64,000 bases of DNA from CAZAMB01 sp964501365 (GTDB lineage: Bacteria > Planctomycetota > Phycisphaerae > UBA1845): contig CAZCST010000014.1 of the NCBI GenBank assembly GCA_964501365.1, positions 62,001-126,000 on the forward strand. The letters are read 5' to 3'. Position 1 is the first letter of the stretch; each line of letters opens with the position of its first letter. Made by a program: the position numbers and the translations under genes. This document shows positions 7,630 through 16,444 of this stretch, piece after piece. The notes under the pieces are model-generated. The model saw only the letters and a program-made list of their open reading frames with translations. It did not search any database and was not told where the DNA came from.

Positions 7630-8952
7630 CTATGATGCCCACCACAGCACCAGGACCAACAGGAAGACCAAAATTACCGCGCCGGTCAGGACGGATCGAT
7701 TTTGGAGCTTGGCCCGGCGGACGGCCTGGGTGTACGGAGTGCGTGTGAACGTCACCATCACGTAGAGGGGGACGAACCAGCCGGGCAGTGTTTTGGCAAG
7801 CAGCTTCTCATACTTCTTTTTCCAGAGAAACAAACGCGAGCCGGTCTTGTCACGCATTTCGACGAAGTTCCCAACGGCCAGATTGGCGAGGGCGTCGGCA
7901 TCGGGCTTGCGCAGCGTTTCGTATTCCTGAAAAACCGATTCGCGATGCGGTTCGAGCCGCTCCATACATTCGCTAAGAACTAGGATGTCTTCAAATGCGG
8001 CGTTCATTCCCTGGCCGTAGAAAGGGACCACGGCATGGGCAGCGTCCCCCAGGAGGCAGACGCGCGGACCGATGTGCCACGGACTGCACCGCACAGTGAC
8101 CATCGAGCCGGTGGGGTTGTGGAAGTATTCCGCTGCAAGGTTCGGCATGAGCGGCACGGCGTCGGGGAATTGCCCGACGAAGAAGGATCGAAGCTCGGCT
8201 TCGTTGCGGATTGCAGCGAAACTGTTTTCCCCTTCGAAAGGCCAGAAAAGCGTCACGGTGAAAGAGCCGTCGGCATTGGGCAGGGCGATCATCATGAAAG
8301 ACTTTCGCGGCCAGATGTGCAGGGCATTTTTTTCCATTCGGAATCCACCGCCGGGAGCGGGGGGGATGGTCAATTCCTTGTACCCGTGCTCAAGATAGGA
8401 TTGGCTGTAGTCGAATCGTTCACGCTTCTGTAGGGCGCGGCGAACCGCAGAAAATGCCCCATCGACGGAGAGGATTGTTTTCGCTTCGACGATATTGTGC
8501 TGGCCGGTTCTCGTATTGGTGAAGTCGAGTCGGCCTGACTCCACATCAACATCGTTGCATTTTTCGTTAAAAAAGAGCCGGACCGTTGGGTATTTTGCGG
8601 CGGCGCTCAGCAATATGACGTTGAGCCCACCGCGCGATACGGAATTGATCGCCTGTGAGTCGTTTACACCGTATGGCTGGAACGCCGTCTCGCCACTGCG
8701 CGAGTGGATCATTCGCCCGCGCATGGGGACAGCGATTTTCAAGACTTCGTCCGCGAGCCCGACCTTCTCCAATGCACATAGGCCACGATACGACAGCGCG
8801 AGATTGATCGACCGCCCGCCCACGATTTCCGTGGTTCTCAAGTCGTCACGCATTTCGTAGACGTCAACGCGGTGCCCGGCCTTGCCAAGAAAACAGGCAA
8901 GCAGCGCCCCGCCAAGCCCGCCGCCTACGATGACAAATTCCGAATTTCCCAT
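7630..8952 (-). CDS. kmo: Kynurenine 3-monooxygenase
   Basis: 440 residues. The N-terminal FAD-binding motif is VIVGGGLGGALLACFLGKAG and the second flavin motif is CLLGDAAHAVVPFYGQGMNA. INLALSYRG, EHGYKELTIPP and the FMMIALPNADGSFTVTLFWP segment are diagnostic of KMO. The last ~20 residues are a hydrophobic helix (AVILVFLLVLVLWWAS), as in membrane-bound KMOs. It hydroxylates L-kynurenine with NADPH and O2 to 3-hydroxykynurenine. Kynureninase lies 175 bases upstream on the same strand and supplies the next step. Genes for tryptophan dioxygenase, formamidase and 3-hydroxyanthranilate dioxygenase are not in the window. Confidence 0.95.
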   Translation of the reverse strand: MGNSEFVIVGGGLGGALLACFLGKAGHRVDVYEMRDDLRTTEIVGGRSINLALSYRGLCALEKVGLADEVLKIAVPMRGRMIHSRSGETAFQPYGVNDSQAINSVSRGGLNVILLSAAAKYPTVRLFFNEKCNDVDVESGRLDFTNTRTGQHNIVEAKTILSVDGAFSAVRRALQKRERFDYSQSYLEHGYKELTIPPAPGGGFRMEKNALHIWPRKSFMMIALPNADGSFTVTLFWPFEGENSFAAIRNEAELRSFFVGQFPDAVPLMPNLAAEYFHNPTGSMVTVRCSPWHIGPRVCLLGDAAHAVVPFYGQGMNAAFEDILVLSECMERLEPHRESVFQEYETLRKPDADALANLAVGNFVEMRDKTGSRLFLWKKKYEKLLAKTLPGWFVPLYVMVTFTRTPYTQAVRRAKLQNRSVLTGAVILVFLLVLVLWWAS

Positions 8953-9126
8953 ATTTGGCTCAGGGGAATCTAGGGCCCGTCAGCCCCGAGGTTTGCTGCG
9001 TGTTCAACGCACAGTGCGACCGTCGTCTGGAGGGCCACGGTGAGTCGGTTGTAATCCTCACGATCCTGTTCGGGGTCAGATCTGGTGGGGGCAACGGATT
9101 TATCGACTTCTCCAACCAGAGCGGAC

Positions 9127-10407
9127 TTAGCGATTACAGCATCCATCCACGGCCCGCGCGGCTGACCATACCTCATGGAAAGTATTGTAAAGCGGAACGG
9201 GGGCCATGCGAAGGATGTTTGGCTCGCGGAAATCACAGACGACACCGCGGCCGTGCAAGCCGTTCAGCAAATCTCTGCCGCCTTCGCGAACCAGGAGTGA
9301 AAGTTGACAGCCTCGCTGCCCGGAATCGCGTGGCGTAATAATTTCGAAGCGCGGAGAGTGGATTTGATTCAACAGGAATTCAAGGTAGCCCGTGAGCCGC
9401 ATGGATTTCTCGCGGAGCGCGTTCATGCCGACTTCGTCAAAAATGTCATACGAGGCCTTGACTGGTGCGAGCGAAAAAATCGGCGGATTGCTGATTTGCC
9501 AGCCGTCGGCCCCATCGCGCGGCACAAAGTCTTCATTGAGCTGCATGCGGAAGCGTGTGGCCGGATCGTTGCCCCACCAGCCTGCGAATCGCGATAAGGC
9601 GGGCTTCCTGCCGTGGCGCTCGTGAACGAAGCAGCCGGCCACCGCGCCTGGTCCGCTATTGAGATATTTGTAATTGCACCAGATTGCGAAATCGACGTCC
9701 CAGTCGTGCAATCGCAAAGGGATATTTCCAGCTGCGTGGGCGAGATCGAATCCGGCAAGGCAGCCTTGAGCGTGCGCAATTTTTGTGACCTCCGGGACGT
9801 CGAACGCCTGTCCAGTGACGAAATTCACGCCGGAAAGCAGAACGAGCACGATCTGTTTGCCTTCACGGGTGATTATTTCCTCGATATCTTCCATCCGGAC
9901 GACGTGCTCGCCCACCCGTGGCCGGACAACCAGTAACGCGGCATCGGGGTTGTAACCACGCACCCGAAGTTGCGATTTCACGGCATACAAATCCGATGGA
10001 AACGCAGGCTCTTCGATCAGAATTTTGTATCGGCCCGGAGTGGGCCGGTAGAAGCTTACCATCATCAGGTGCAGATTAACGGTGAGGCTGTTCATCATCA
10101 CGACTTCGCCGGGCAGCGCCCCCACAAGCCGGGCGCCGCTCTCGCGAAACATTTCGTGATAGGCGTACCAGGGCCGCACGCCATCGAAGTGCCCGTCGAC
10201 GCCGCGCGTGGCCCATTCGTCCAGCTCCTCATCCAGTATGCGTCGCACCGATTTGGGCTGCAGTCCGAGCGAATTTCCGGCGAGATAAATGATGTTGCCG
10301 CCGTCTGCTCCGCGGGGAATGTGAAACCATTCGCGGAATTTTTTCAGGGGGTCGTGCGCGTCGAGTTCGCAAGCAAATGATTCCTGGTTGGAGTACTGCT
10401 GCGTCAT
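9127..10407 (-). CDS. kynU: Kynureninase
   Basis: About 426 residues from ATG 10407. PLP-dependent fold type I enzyme cleaving 3-hydroxykynurenine or kynurenine to (3-hydroxy)anthranilate and alanine. Family motifs are IIYLAGNSLGLQPKS, MNSLTVNLHLMM, the CLAGFDLAHAAGN segment with the PLP aspartate, and WCNYKYLNSGPGA with the Schiff-base lysine. An upstream ATG at 10443 overlaps the end of the sulfotransferase gene and is an alternative start; neither has a strong Shine-Dalgarno, and family proteins begin near the LDAHDPLKKF segment, which favours 10407. Together with kmo it makes a two-step kynurenine module. Confidence 0.93.
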   Translation of the reverse strand: MTQQYSNQESFACELDAHDPLKKFREWFHIPRGADGGNIIYLAGNSLGLQPKSVRRILDEELDEWATRGVDGHFDGVRPWYAYHEMFRESGARLVGALPGEVVMMNSLTVNLHLMMVSFYRPTPGRYKILIEEPAFPSDLYAVKSQLRVRGYNPDAALLVVRPRVGEHVVRMEDIEEIITREGKQIVLVLLSGVNFVTGQAFDVPEVTKIAHAQGCLAGFDLAHAAGNIPLRLHDWDVDFAIWCNYKYLNSGPGAVAGCFVHERHGRKPALSRFAGWWGNDPATRFRMQLNEDFVPRDGADGWQISNPPIFSLAPVKASYDIFDEVGMNALREKSMRLTGYLEFLLNQIHSPRFEIITPRDSGQRGCQLSLLVREGGRDLLNGLHGRGVVCDFREPNILRMAPVPLYNTFHEVWSAARAVDGCCNR

Positions 10408-10432
10408 GATTCGCAGTGTATCGCTTTGTGCC

Positions 10433-11443
10433 TCAAAGGTCATAGCCCAGGTCACGAGCGGCATCCGCGCAGCCCGATCGTACGATTTCCAGCAGATGAG
10501 GGGACAGTTCGGTTTTTCGACCAACGGACCGTGCATGTACGGCGCGGGGTTTTTTGCTATTGATGACCCCCGGATCACCGATTCCCCCGAAGGCGATGCG
10601 CGGGGCCCTGGAGTCGACCATGGCCGCGTGGAATGCGATACCGGCACGATCGCACGCAGATTTCAGGGCTGGCTCCGGGCCGCGCACCAAGTCTTCATAG
10701 CGTGTAATAGGCAGGTTTCGCTTGCCGGACCAACGAACAAAACTGGTCCAATTCGACGCAAAATATTCCATCAAATTTGAATCATTGGGGAAAAGTGGGA
10801 GGCGGGGCACCCAGATTCTGGCCAGACGGCCCACAATTCCGCGCCACCACCGACAAAATTGCAAAGTCGATGCGGCTGCATCGAACGGATGTCGCGTTAT
10901 CCCCATGACGGGATTCGTGCCGGCCGCGATCCAATCCACGAGGGAAACGTTATCCCAATCGCGCCCGTCGCGGAAAGTCTCCTTAATAACCAGCGTTTGT
11001 ATGCCGTTTTGCGAGGCGAGTCGTTCAAGGTAAGTGAGGAATTCCGGCGGACTATTGGAGGTGGGTGGAGCGGAAAATTTGAGCTTTTGCTTGTTGGCAA
11101 GCCGGCGAAAATGTCGGCGAAGTCTTCGGGGGCCGAAAATGGACTGCGCAAGATACGGTTCGCTCAGAGACATTACGCCGGGGCCGCCGCCAAGGAGAAA
11201 CCCCAATAGTGTTGTCCCACACCTGGGAGGACCAATGACGAATACTGTTTGTACTTTGCCGTCATTTGCGGGCCTGGCGAAGTGTCCTGGCTCGCGGGGT
11301 GCAATGAGAAAATTCGGATCATTCGGAGGACGTAACTCGGATGGAGCGGTCGAGGACATCACGAGGTGTTTGGTACTTTTTTTGCCTGAACAATGCAATG
11401 CCTGGATACGAAAAAGCGTGTTTTTCAGGTTGTACAGTTTCAC
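10433..11443 (-). CDS. Sulfotransferase-family protein
   Basis: 336 residues. The 5'-phosphosulfate loop is FVIGPPRCGTTLLGFLL (about 68-84) and the 3'-phosphate segment is GITRHPFDAAASTLQF. YEDLVRGPEPAL near the C-terminus is also typical. These enzymes move sulfate from PAPS to carbohydrate or lipid acceptors; the acceptor here cannot be told. The first 28 residues look unlike a conserved domain, so ATG 11359 (MSSTAPSEL) is a possible shorter start; no clear Shine-Dalgarno decides it. Its 3' end lies next to kynU, probably by position rather than function. Confidence 0.8.
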   Translation of the reverse strand: MKLYNLKNTLFRIQALHCSGKKSTKHLVMSSTAPSELRPPNDPNFLIAPREPGHFARPANDGKVQTVFVIGPPRCGTTLLGFLLGGGPGVMSLSEPYLAQSIFGPRRLRRHFRRLANKQKLKFSAPPTSNSPPEFLTYLERLASQNGIQTLVIKETFRDGRDWDNVSLVDWIAAGTNPVMGITRHPFDAAASTLQFCRWWRGIVGRLARIWVPRLPLFPNDSNLMEYFASNWTSFVRWSGKRNLPITRYEDLVRGPEPALKSACDRAGIAFHAAMVDSRAPRIAFGGIGDPGVINSKKPRAVHARSVGRKTELSPHLLEIVRSGCADAARDLGYDL

Positions 11444-11773
11444 ATTACAGGTTATCCATTTGCCATTGGACCGTTTGTGTCCTACCGTCCGATATAACCA
11501 GTTGGAGGGGTTCAGGCGAAGTCGGCATTTTCGGCGCGAGTCGGCTCCCCGCCAGACGTTGACAGATGCATCGACAAAACAACAATGTAGTCCCTCACCG
11601 TGCGTGATCGATTCATGCGGCCTGACATCGAGAATGTGCGAAAATGAAGTAGAAATTCGGTTTCAAACCAACGCCTCAACTTAGCAGGCGAGATACTTTT
11701 TACGATTCATGAATCGTTTGTCATCCTGCTGTTGCAGTGTGTGGATGCTCGATAAGTTTCCAGGGAGGTCCTG
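11444..11773. other. Divergent intergenic region ahead of the RND efflux operon
   Basis: 330 bases between the minus-strand sulfotransferase and the plus-strand adaptor gene. A perfect -35-like TTGACA lies at 11559 but no matching -10 is evident. A 16-bp perfect palindrome is at 11702-11717. An excellent Shine-Dalgarno (CAGGGAGGTCCTG) ends the region. No small gene is seen. Confidence 0.6.
11702..11717. promoter_or_regulatory. Perfect 16-bp palindrome ACGATTCATGAATCGT, candidate operator
   Basis: Eight-base half sites with no spacer, 56 bases upstream of the adaptor ATG. Efflux operons are often controlled by dimeric repressors that bind such sites, but no regulator gene is adjacent. The assignment is by position and symmetry only. 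Confidence 0.4.
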
Positions 11774-13252
11774 ATGGCTGAGGCAAATGCAAGACACGAT
11801 CACATTCGCTGGGGCGTCCAGGCGGCATGCGCTGCCATTGCCCTATCGGTCGGCGCACTTGCCTTTTTCTGGTTGATGCATACGCGCCCAAGCCCCTTGC
11901 AGCATGCCCAGTTTGTTCGAGTCCCCGACGTTTCTGTTCGTATCGTGGAACCAGCCACAGAGCAAACCCCGGTTGTAGGTCACGGGACAGTTCGGCCCAA
12001 GAGTCAGATCAACATCGTGCCGCAGGTGAATGGCACACTTACGTATGTCCACCCCGACCTGGCCCAGGGCCGCGTGGTACCCAAGGGTGCCGTGCTTTTT
12101 CAGATCGAAAAGACAGTGTACGAAGCGCGGGTCCAGCAGGCCCAGGGTGAGATCAAAGCATTGGAGGCTGGACTCGCCCGGCACGATCAGGAGTCGCAAA
12201 ACCTCGCCGGTCAGATTGAAACGACGCGGCAATTGCTTGCGATCGATGAGAATGAATTCCTGACCTCGAAGCAACTCTTTGAAGTGGAGAAAGTGGGGAC
12301 GCGGCGCGATCTGGACGCGATCCAGCAGCGGTTTCTGCGTCAAAAAAGTGCGCTGAATGAACTCGAGAGCCAACAATCGATGATTCCGCACCTGCGACTG
12401 GAAACACAGGCGCAGCTTGAAAGCGCCAAGGCGCGACTCAGTCAATCGCAGCACGATCTGGACGCCACGACAATTGTCTGCCCGTTCGAGGCGCGCGTGG
12501 AGTCGATTGCCGCACATAGCGAGCAGTTTGTGACGGCCCATTTGTCCATTGCGACGCTTACCGATATCGAGGCGTTTGAAATCTCGGTTGGCATTGATCC
12601 CAAAGAGCTGCGCTGGCTGAGCCCATCCTCGCGTCCTGATGCATTGGGTCAGACGGCCGCGAATGAGGCCGAATCGCGGCATGCCACTGTGCGTTGGTCG
12701 CTGCGCGGCCAGGAATTCTCCTGGAAAGGCCGGGTCACTCGTTTTGAGAGAGTGGACGAGGCCACGCGAACCGCTCGAATGGTGGTGGAGGTCAGGCGCG
12801 AAGATATTGTTGCGGAATCCGGTACAGGCGACTCCCTTGCGACTTCCTTGTCGATTGGAATGTTCTGCACAGCAGAACTGCCCTCCGCAATGCTTACCCA
12901 CGCGATTACCGTCCCACGACATGCGATTTACGAAAACCAGTGGGTTTACGTCTTTGTGCCCGATGCAAAGTCAACACTGGAAGGCACCTTGGAACGCCGC
13001 CAGGTTCCCATGCTGCGCTCGCTGGGCGACGAGGTTCTTGTGGACTACGCAGGACGTGAGAGTTCAGAAGTTTGTGAGCTTGCTCCGGGTGAACGGGTAA
13101 TCGTCTCGGTTTTGAACAAGCCCGTGGTGGGCATGCGCATGCGACTTCGAGAAGCAGATGTACAGGTCACCATGGCTCCCGGCGCGACTGGCCGGCTGCA
13201 CTCAATTGAATCTTTGGTTTCCGTTCAGCAACCAGGCAGTGGAGACTACTAA
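11774..13252 (+). CDS. RND efflux periplasmic adaptor (HlyD/AcrA family)
   Basis: 492 residues, with an N-terminal membrane anchor (about 18-37) followed by the split lipoyl/biotinyl-like region (VVGHGTVRPKSQINIVPQV ... PKGAVLFQIEK), a long alpha-helical hairpin (about 115-225) and beta-barrel domains. The C-terminal IYENQWVYVFVPD segment matches the membrane-proximal domain. It bridges the inner-membrane RND pump to the outer-membrane channel. The ATG has a strong GGGAGG site. The stop codon abuts the GTG start of the pump gene, which supports a single operon. Confidence 0.9.
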   Translation: MAEANARHDHIRWGVQAACAAIALSVGALAFFWLMHTRPSPLQHAQFVRVPDVSVRIVEPATEQTPVVGHGTVRPKSQINIVPQVNGTLTYVHPDLAQGRVVPKGAVLFQIEKTVYEARVQQAQGEIKALEAGLARHDQESQNLAGQIETTRQLLAIDENEFLTSKQLFEVEKVGTRRDLDAIQQRFLRQKSALNELESQQSMIPHLRLETQAQLESAKARLSQSQHDLDATTIVCPFEARVESIAAHSEQFVTAHLSIATLTDIEAFEISVGIDPKELRWLSPSSRPDALGQTAANEAESRHATVRWSLRGQEFSWKGRVTRFERVDEATRTARMVVEVRREDIVAESGTGDSLATSLSIGMFCTAELPSAMLTHAITVPRHAIYENQWVYVFVPDAKSTLEGTLERRQVPMLRSLGDEVLVDYAGRESSEVCELAPGERVIVSVLNKPVVGMRMRLREADVQVTMAPGATGRLHSIESLVSVQQPGSGDY

Positions 13253-16200
13253 GTGTCTCCTCTGCGAGCGCTGATTGCGGGCAGCGTTCGGAATCCCATC
13301 CTCGCACACCTTCTGGCCATCTCGTTTTTTGTGGGCGGGTATTTTGCCGCCACGAGAATGACCCGCGAGCTGTTTCCCGACATCACTCTCGATCACATCG
13401 CAGTGGAAGTGCGTTACCCGGGGGCAAGCCCGGACGACGTCGAGCAGGCCATATGTACTCCGATTGAAGAAGCCCTGCGGGGCATCCGAGGCGTCCGCGA
13501 CATCACCTCATCGGCCATCGAAAACTTCGGAACTGTCTGGCTGGCGCTGCAAAAAGGCGTAAAAGATCCCGGCCGGGTACTTAAGGAAGCCAAGGATCGC
13601 ATCGATCAGCTCCAAAATCTTCCGGTCGAAGCGGAAACGCCCGTTGTGCGGGAGATGGTGCTTCGCGCTGAAGTGATCCAGGTCGCGGTCTACGGCGACG
13701 CCCCCGAAAGCACCCTGCGTATGTTCGCACGCGAAATCAAAGACGATCTGCTTACTCTGAAGGAGATTTCGCAAGTCGTTACCGTCGGGGCGCGCGAGCC
13801 CGAAATCGTGATCGAAGTTTCCGAAGAGGCAGCGCGGGCTCATAACCTCTCGCTTCCGCAAATCACGTCGATTATCAGGAAATCGAGTCTCGATCTCCCG
13901 GCAGGAATCATTCGTACGCAAAATGAAGAACTGGCCTTGCGCATCATGGGGCAGCGATACGCCGCAGCGGACTATGAAGACCTTGTTGTAGCCGCCCACG
14001 AAGGAGCCAACGTTCGACTCGGTGACATTGCCACCGTCCGCGAAGGGTTCGCCGACGCCGTGACGCGGGTGCGTTTCGATGGGCAGGATGCGGTTTTGCT
14101 CAGCGTGCAGAAAACCGTCGAGCAGGACGCGCCGACCATCTCGGGCCTCGTGCGTGATTACGTCGCACAGCGTCAGCCGCAACTGCCGCAGCGGCTGAAG
14201 ATCGCCGCCTGGGGCGACACGTCGGTCGATATTTCCAGTCGGACGCAGACGCTGATCAACGATGGTGTGTTTGGGATCATTGCGCTCTTCTTCACGCTCG
14301 CCGCATTCATGGGAATGCGCTATGCGTTCTGGGTGTGCGCCGATATTCCGATGTGCTTCGCCGGCGCATTCATCGTCATGTGGTATTTTGATCAGAGTTT
14401 CAACATGATCACCCTCTTTGCCCTGATCATGGTGGGCGGCATCATCGTCGATGATTCGCTGGTCATCGCCGAAAATGTTCACCTGCGTACAAAGGCGGGG
14501 GAGTCGCCGGTGCAGGCGGCCATCGAAGGCACATACCGAATGGCAGGTCCGGTCATCGGCGCAACATGCATGACCATCACCATGTTCGTGCCGTTGCTGT
14601 TTGTATCCGGGGTCATGGGCAAATTCATCTATCCCGTTCCGATTGTGATTATCTCCGTGCTTTGCGTTTCGGCGCTGGAAGCGTTTTGCATTCTGCCCTC
14701 GCACCTTTGCCATCGGGAACAAAAAGGAAGTTCGCATGCAGAGCACGCACCCAACAAGGTTCAGAAATGGATTGATCGCACGACGGGTGTGATGCTCCAG
14801 CGCTGGTATCGGCCCGCCTACCGCTGGGCAATGGACAATCGCATCCTTACGCTGGGAATCGCCACGCTCATCCTGCTCCTCGCGGGCGGATGGGTGATTG
14901 GAGGGCGGACTCCTTTCGTGTTGCTGCCCAAGGAAGATGGCTCGGTCTTGCGGGCGCGGGTACGTTTTCCCGAAGGGACTCCGGTCGCGCAGACAGAGTC
15001 AATCGCGCAGCGAATCGCGCACGCCGCCCTGACTCTGAACGATGACAAAAATCTGCGTCCTGCATCGCAAGGGAACCTGGTACAACACTCGGCGGCGATC
15101 ATCGGGGAATTTGCCGATTTTTCGCCATTCCGAGGCAACAACCTCTGCGAAGTACGCATCGAGCTCATGCCTCCGGAGCTGCGGGAGATTCACGACGACC
15201 GCATCATGGAGGCATGGAGGACGCAAATCGGCCCGATCGGTGATGCGATCGAATTTACAATCAACCGACAGATGCCCGGACCCACGGATCAGCCCATCGA
15301 GATCCGCCTGCTGGGCGATGACTTCAAACAGTTGGAACCCATCGCCGAACAGTTGCAGTCCAAACTCCTTGCCTTTGAGGGCGTGACCGGAGCCCACCAT
15401 GACCTGATTCCCGGAAAACGCGAGTTACGCGTGACCCTTCGCTCCGCCGCCCGCACGCTGGGCCTTACCCTCGATGATGTGGCCACTCAACTGCGTCAGG
15501 GCTTCTATGGCGGCGAGGCCGTCCGGCTTCAGCGGGGCCGGGATCAGGTAAAAGTCCGCGTTCGTTTCCCGGAGGAAGAACGACGCACCATTGCCGATCT
15601 GGAAAACATGCGCATCGCCACACCCGGCGGCGCCGAAGTCCCGTTTCTCGAAGTCGCAGACGTGCAGTGGGGGCAGAGCTACAGCCGCATCATGCATCAG
15701 AACGGTACGAGGCGGGTGCGCGTCGTCGCGGACCTGGATGAGCGGCATGCCAATGCCGAACAAATCGTCAACCATCTTGAAACCGGTTTTCTCAAGGACT
15801 TTGAAAAACGCGAGCCGGGAGTGACCTACGGATTCGGCGGCGACCGTGAAAACATCGCCGAATCGTTCAACAGCCTTTTTCGAGGTTCGCTCATTGCGGG
15901 AATGATCATGTACGGATTGCTGGCGGCGCTCCTGGGCTCGTGGGTCCAGCCGCTCATCATTCTGGTTACCGTCCCATTCGGACTCATCGGCTCCATCGTG
16001 GGCCACATGATCATGGGCTACGACCTGACGCTCATGAGCATGTTTGGCATGGTCGCGGTGTCCGGCATCGTCGTAAACCACTCGCTGGTCATCGTGGAGG
16101 CCATACGCGATGCACTCCGCCGCGGGCTGGGATTGCGCGACGCCATTCTCGACGCCGGCGAAGTCCGATTTCAGGCGGTTTTGTTGACCTCCATCACCGA

Positions 16201-16444
16201 CGTGGCCACCCTCGGTCCGCTCTTTATCATCTCATCGGGTCAGGCCCAATCGGTGATGCCCATGGCCATCTCCCTTTGCTTTGGCCTGATTTTCTCTACC
16301 ATTGTCACTCTCTGCATCGTTCCGGCCGCCTACTTGAGCATGAACGATTTGCGGCGGTTTGGTCGATGGGTAAGACAAGGAGGTCCGTATCCAACCCCCG
16401 AAATGGTTGAAGAAATCAAGGCCGACGCGCTCCACACAGCATAG
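13253..16444 (+). CDS. RND-family efflux pump, inner-membrane permease
   Basis: 1063 residues, the usual AcrB/MexF size, with two homologous halves of six TM helices and large periplasmic loops. TM4 has MVGGIIVDDSLVIAENV, where VDD carries the two proton-relay aspartates; the second half has GIVVNHSLVIVEAI. The N-terminus (NPILAHLLAISFFVGGYFA, then TRELFPDI) is typical. The GTG start follows directly after the adaptor TAA with GGAG about ten bases upstream. It should export drugs, metals or lipophilic compounds by proton antiport. The substrate cannot be inferred. Confidence 0.94.
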   Translation: MSPLRALIAGSVRNPILAHLLAISFFVGGYFAATRMTRELFPDITLDHIAVEVRYPGASPDDVEQAICTPIEEALRGIRGVRDITSSAIENFGTVWLALQKGVKDPGRVLKEAKDRIDQLQNLPVEAETPVVREMVLRAEVIQVAVYGDAPESTLRMFAREIKDDLLTLKEISQVVTVGAREPEIVIEVSEEAARAHNLSLPQITSIIRKSSLDLPAGIIRTQNEELALRIMGQRYAAADYEDLVVAAHEGANVRLGDIATVREGFADAVTRVRFDGQDAVLLSVQKTVEQDAPTISGLVRDYVAQRQPQLPQRLKIAAWGDTSVDISSRTQTLINDGVFGIIALFFTLAAFMGMRYAFWVCADIPMCFAGAFIVMWYFDQSFNMITLFALIMVGGIIVDDSLVIAENVHLRTKAGESPVQAAIEGTYRMAGPVIGATCMTITMFVPLLFVSGVMGKFIYPVPIVIISVLCVSALEAFCILPSHLCHREQKGSSHAEHAPNKVQKWIDRTTGVMLQRWYRPAYRWAMDNRILTLGIATLILLLAGGWVIGGRTPFVLLPKEDGSVLRARVRFPEGTPVAQTESIAQRIAHAALTLNDDKNLRPASQGNLVQHSAAIIGEFADFSPFRGNNLCEVRIELMPPELREIHDDRIMEAWRTQIGPIGDAIEFTINRQMPGPTDQPIEIRLLGDDFKQLEPIAEQLQSKLLAFEGVTGAHHDLIPGKRELRVTLRSAARTLGLTLDDVATQLRQGFYGGEAVRLQRGRDQVKVRVRFPEEERRTIADLENMRIATPGGAEVPFLEVADVQWGQSYSRIMHQNGTRRVRVVADLDERHANAEQIVNHLETGFLKDFEKREPGVTYGFGGDRENIAESFNSLFRGSLIAGMIMYGLLAALLGSWVQPLIILVTVPFGLIGSIVGHMIMGYDLTLMSMFGMVAVSGIVVNHSLVIVEAIRDALRRGLGLRDAILDAGEVRFQAVLLTSITDVATLGPLFIISSGQAQSVMPMAISLCFGLIFSTIVTLCIVPAAYLSMNDLRRFGRWVRQGGPYPTPEMVEEIKADALHTA

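Noticed and set aside
8970..9245. Small minus-strand ORF overlapping the kynU end
   Set aside because: It overlaps the conserved C-terminus of kynureninase in another frame and has no family features.
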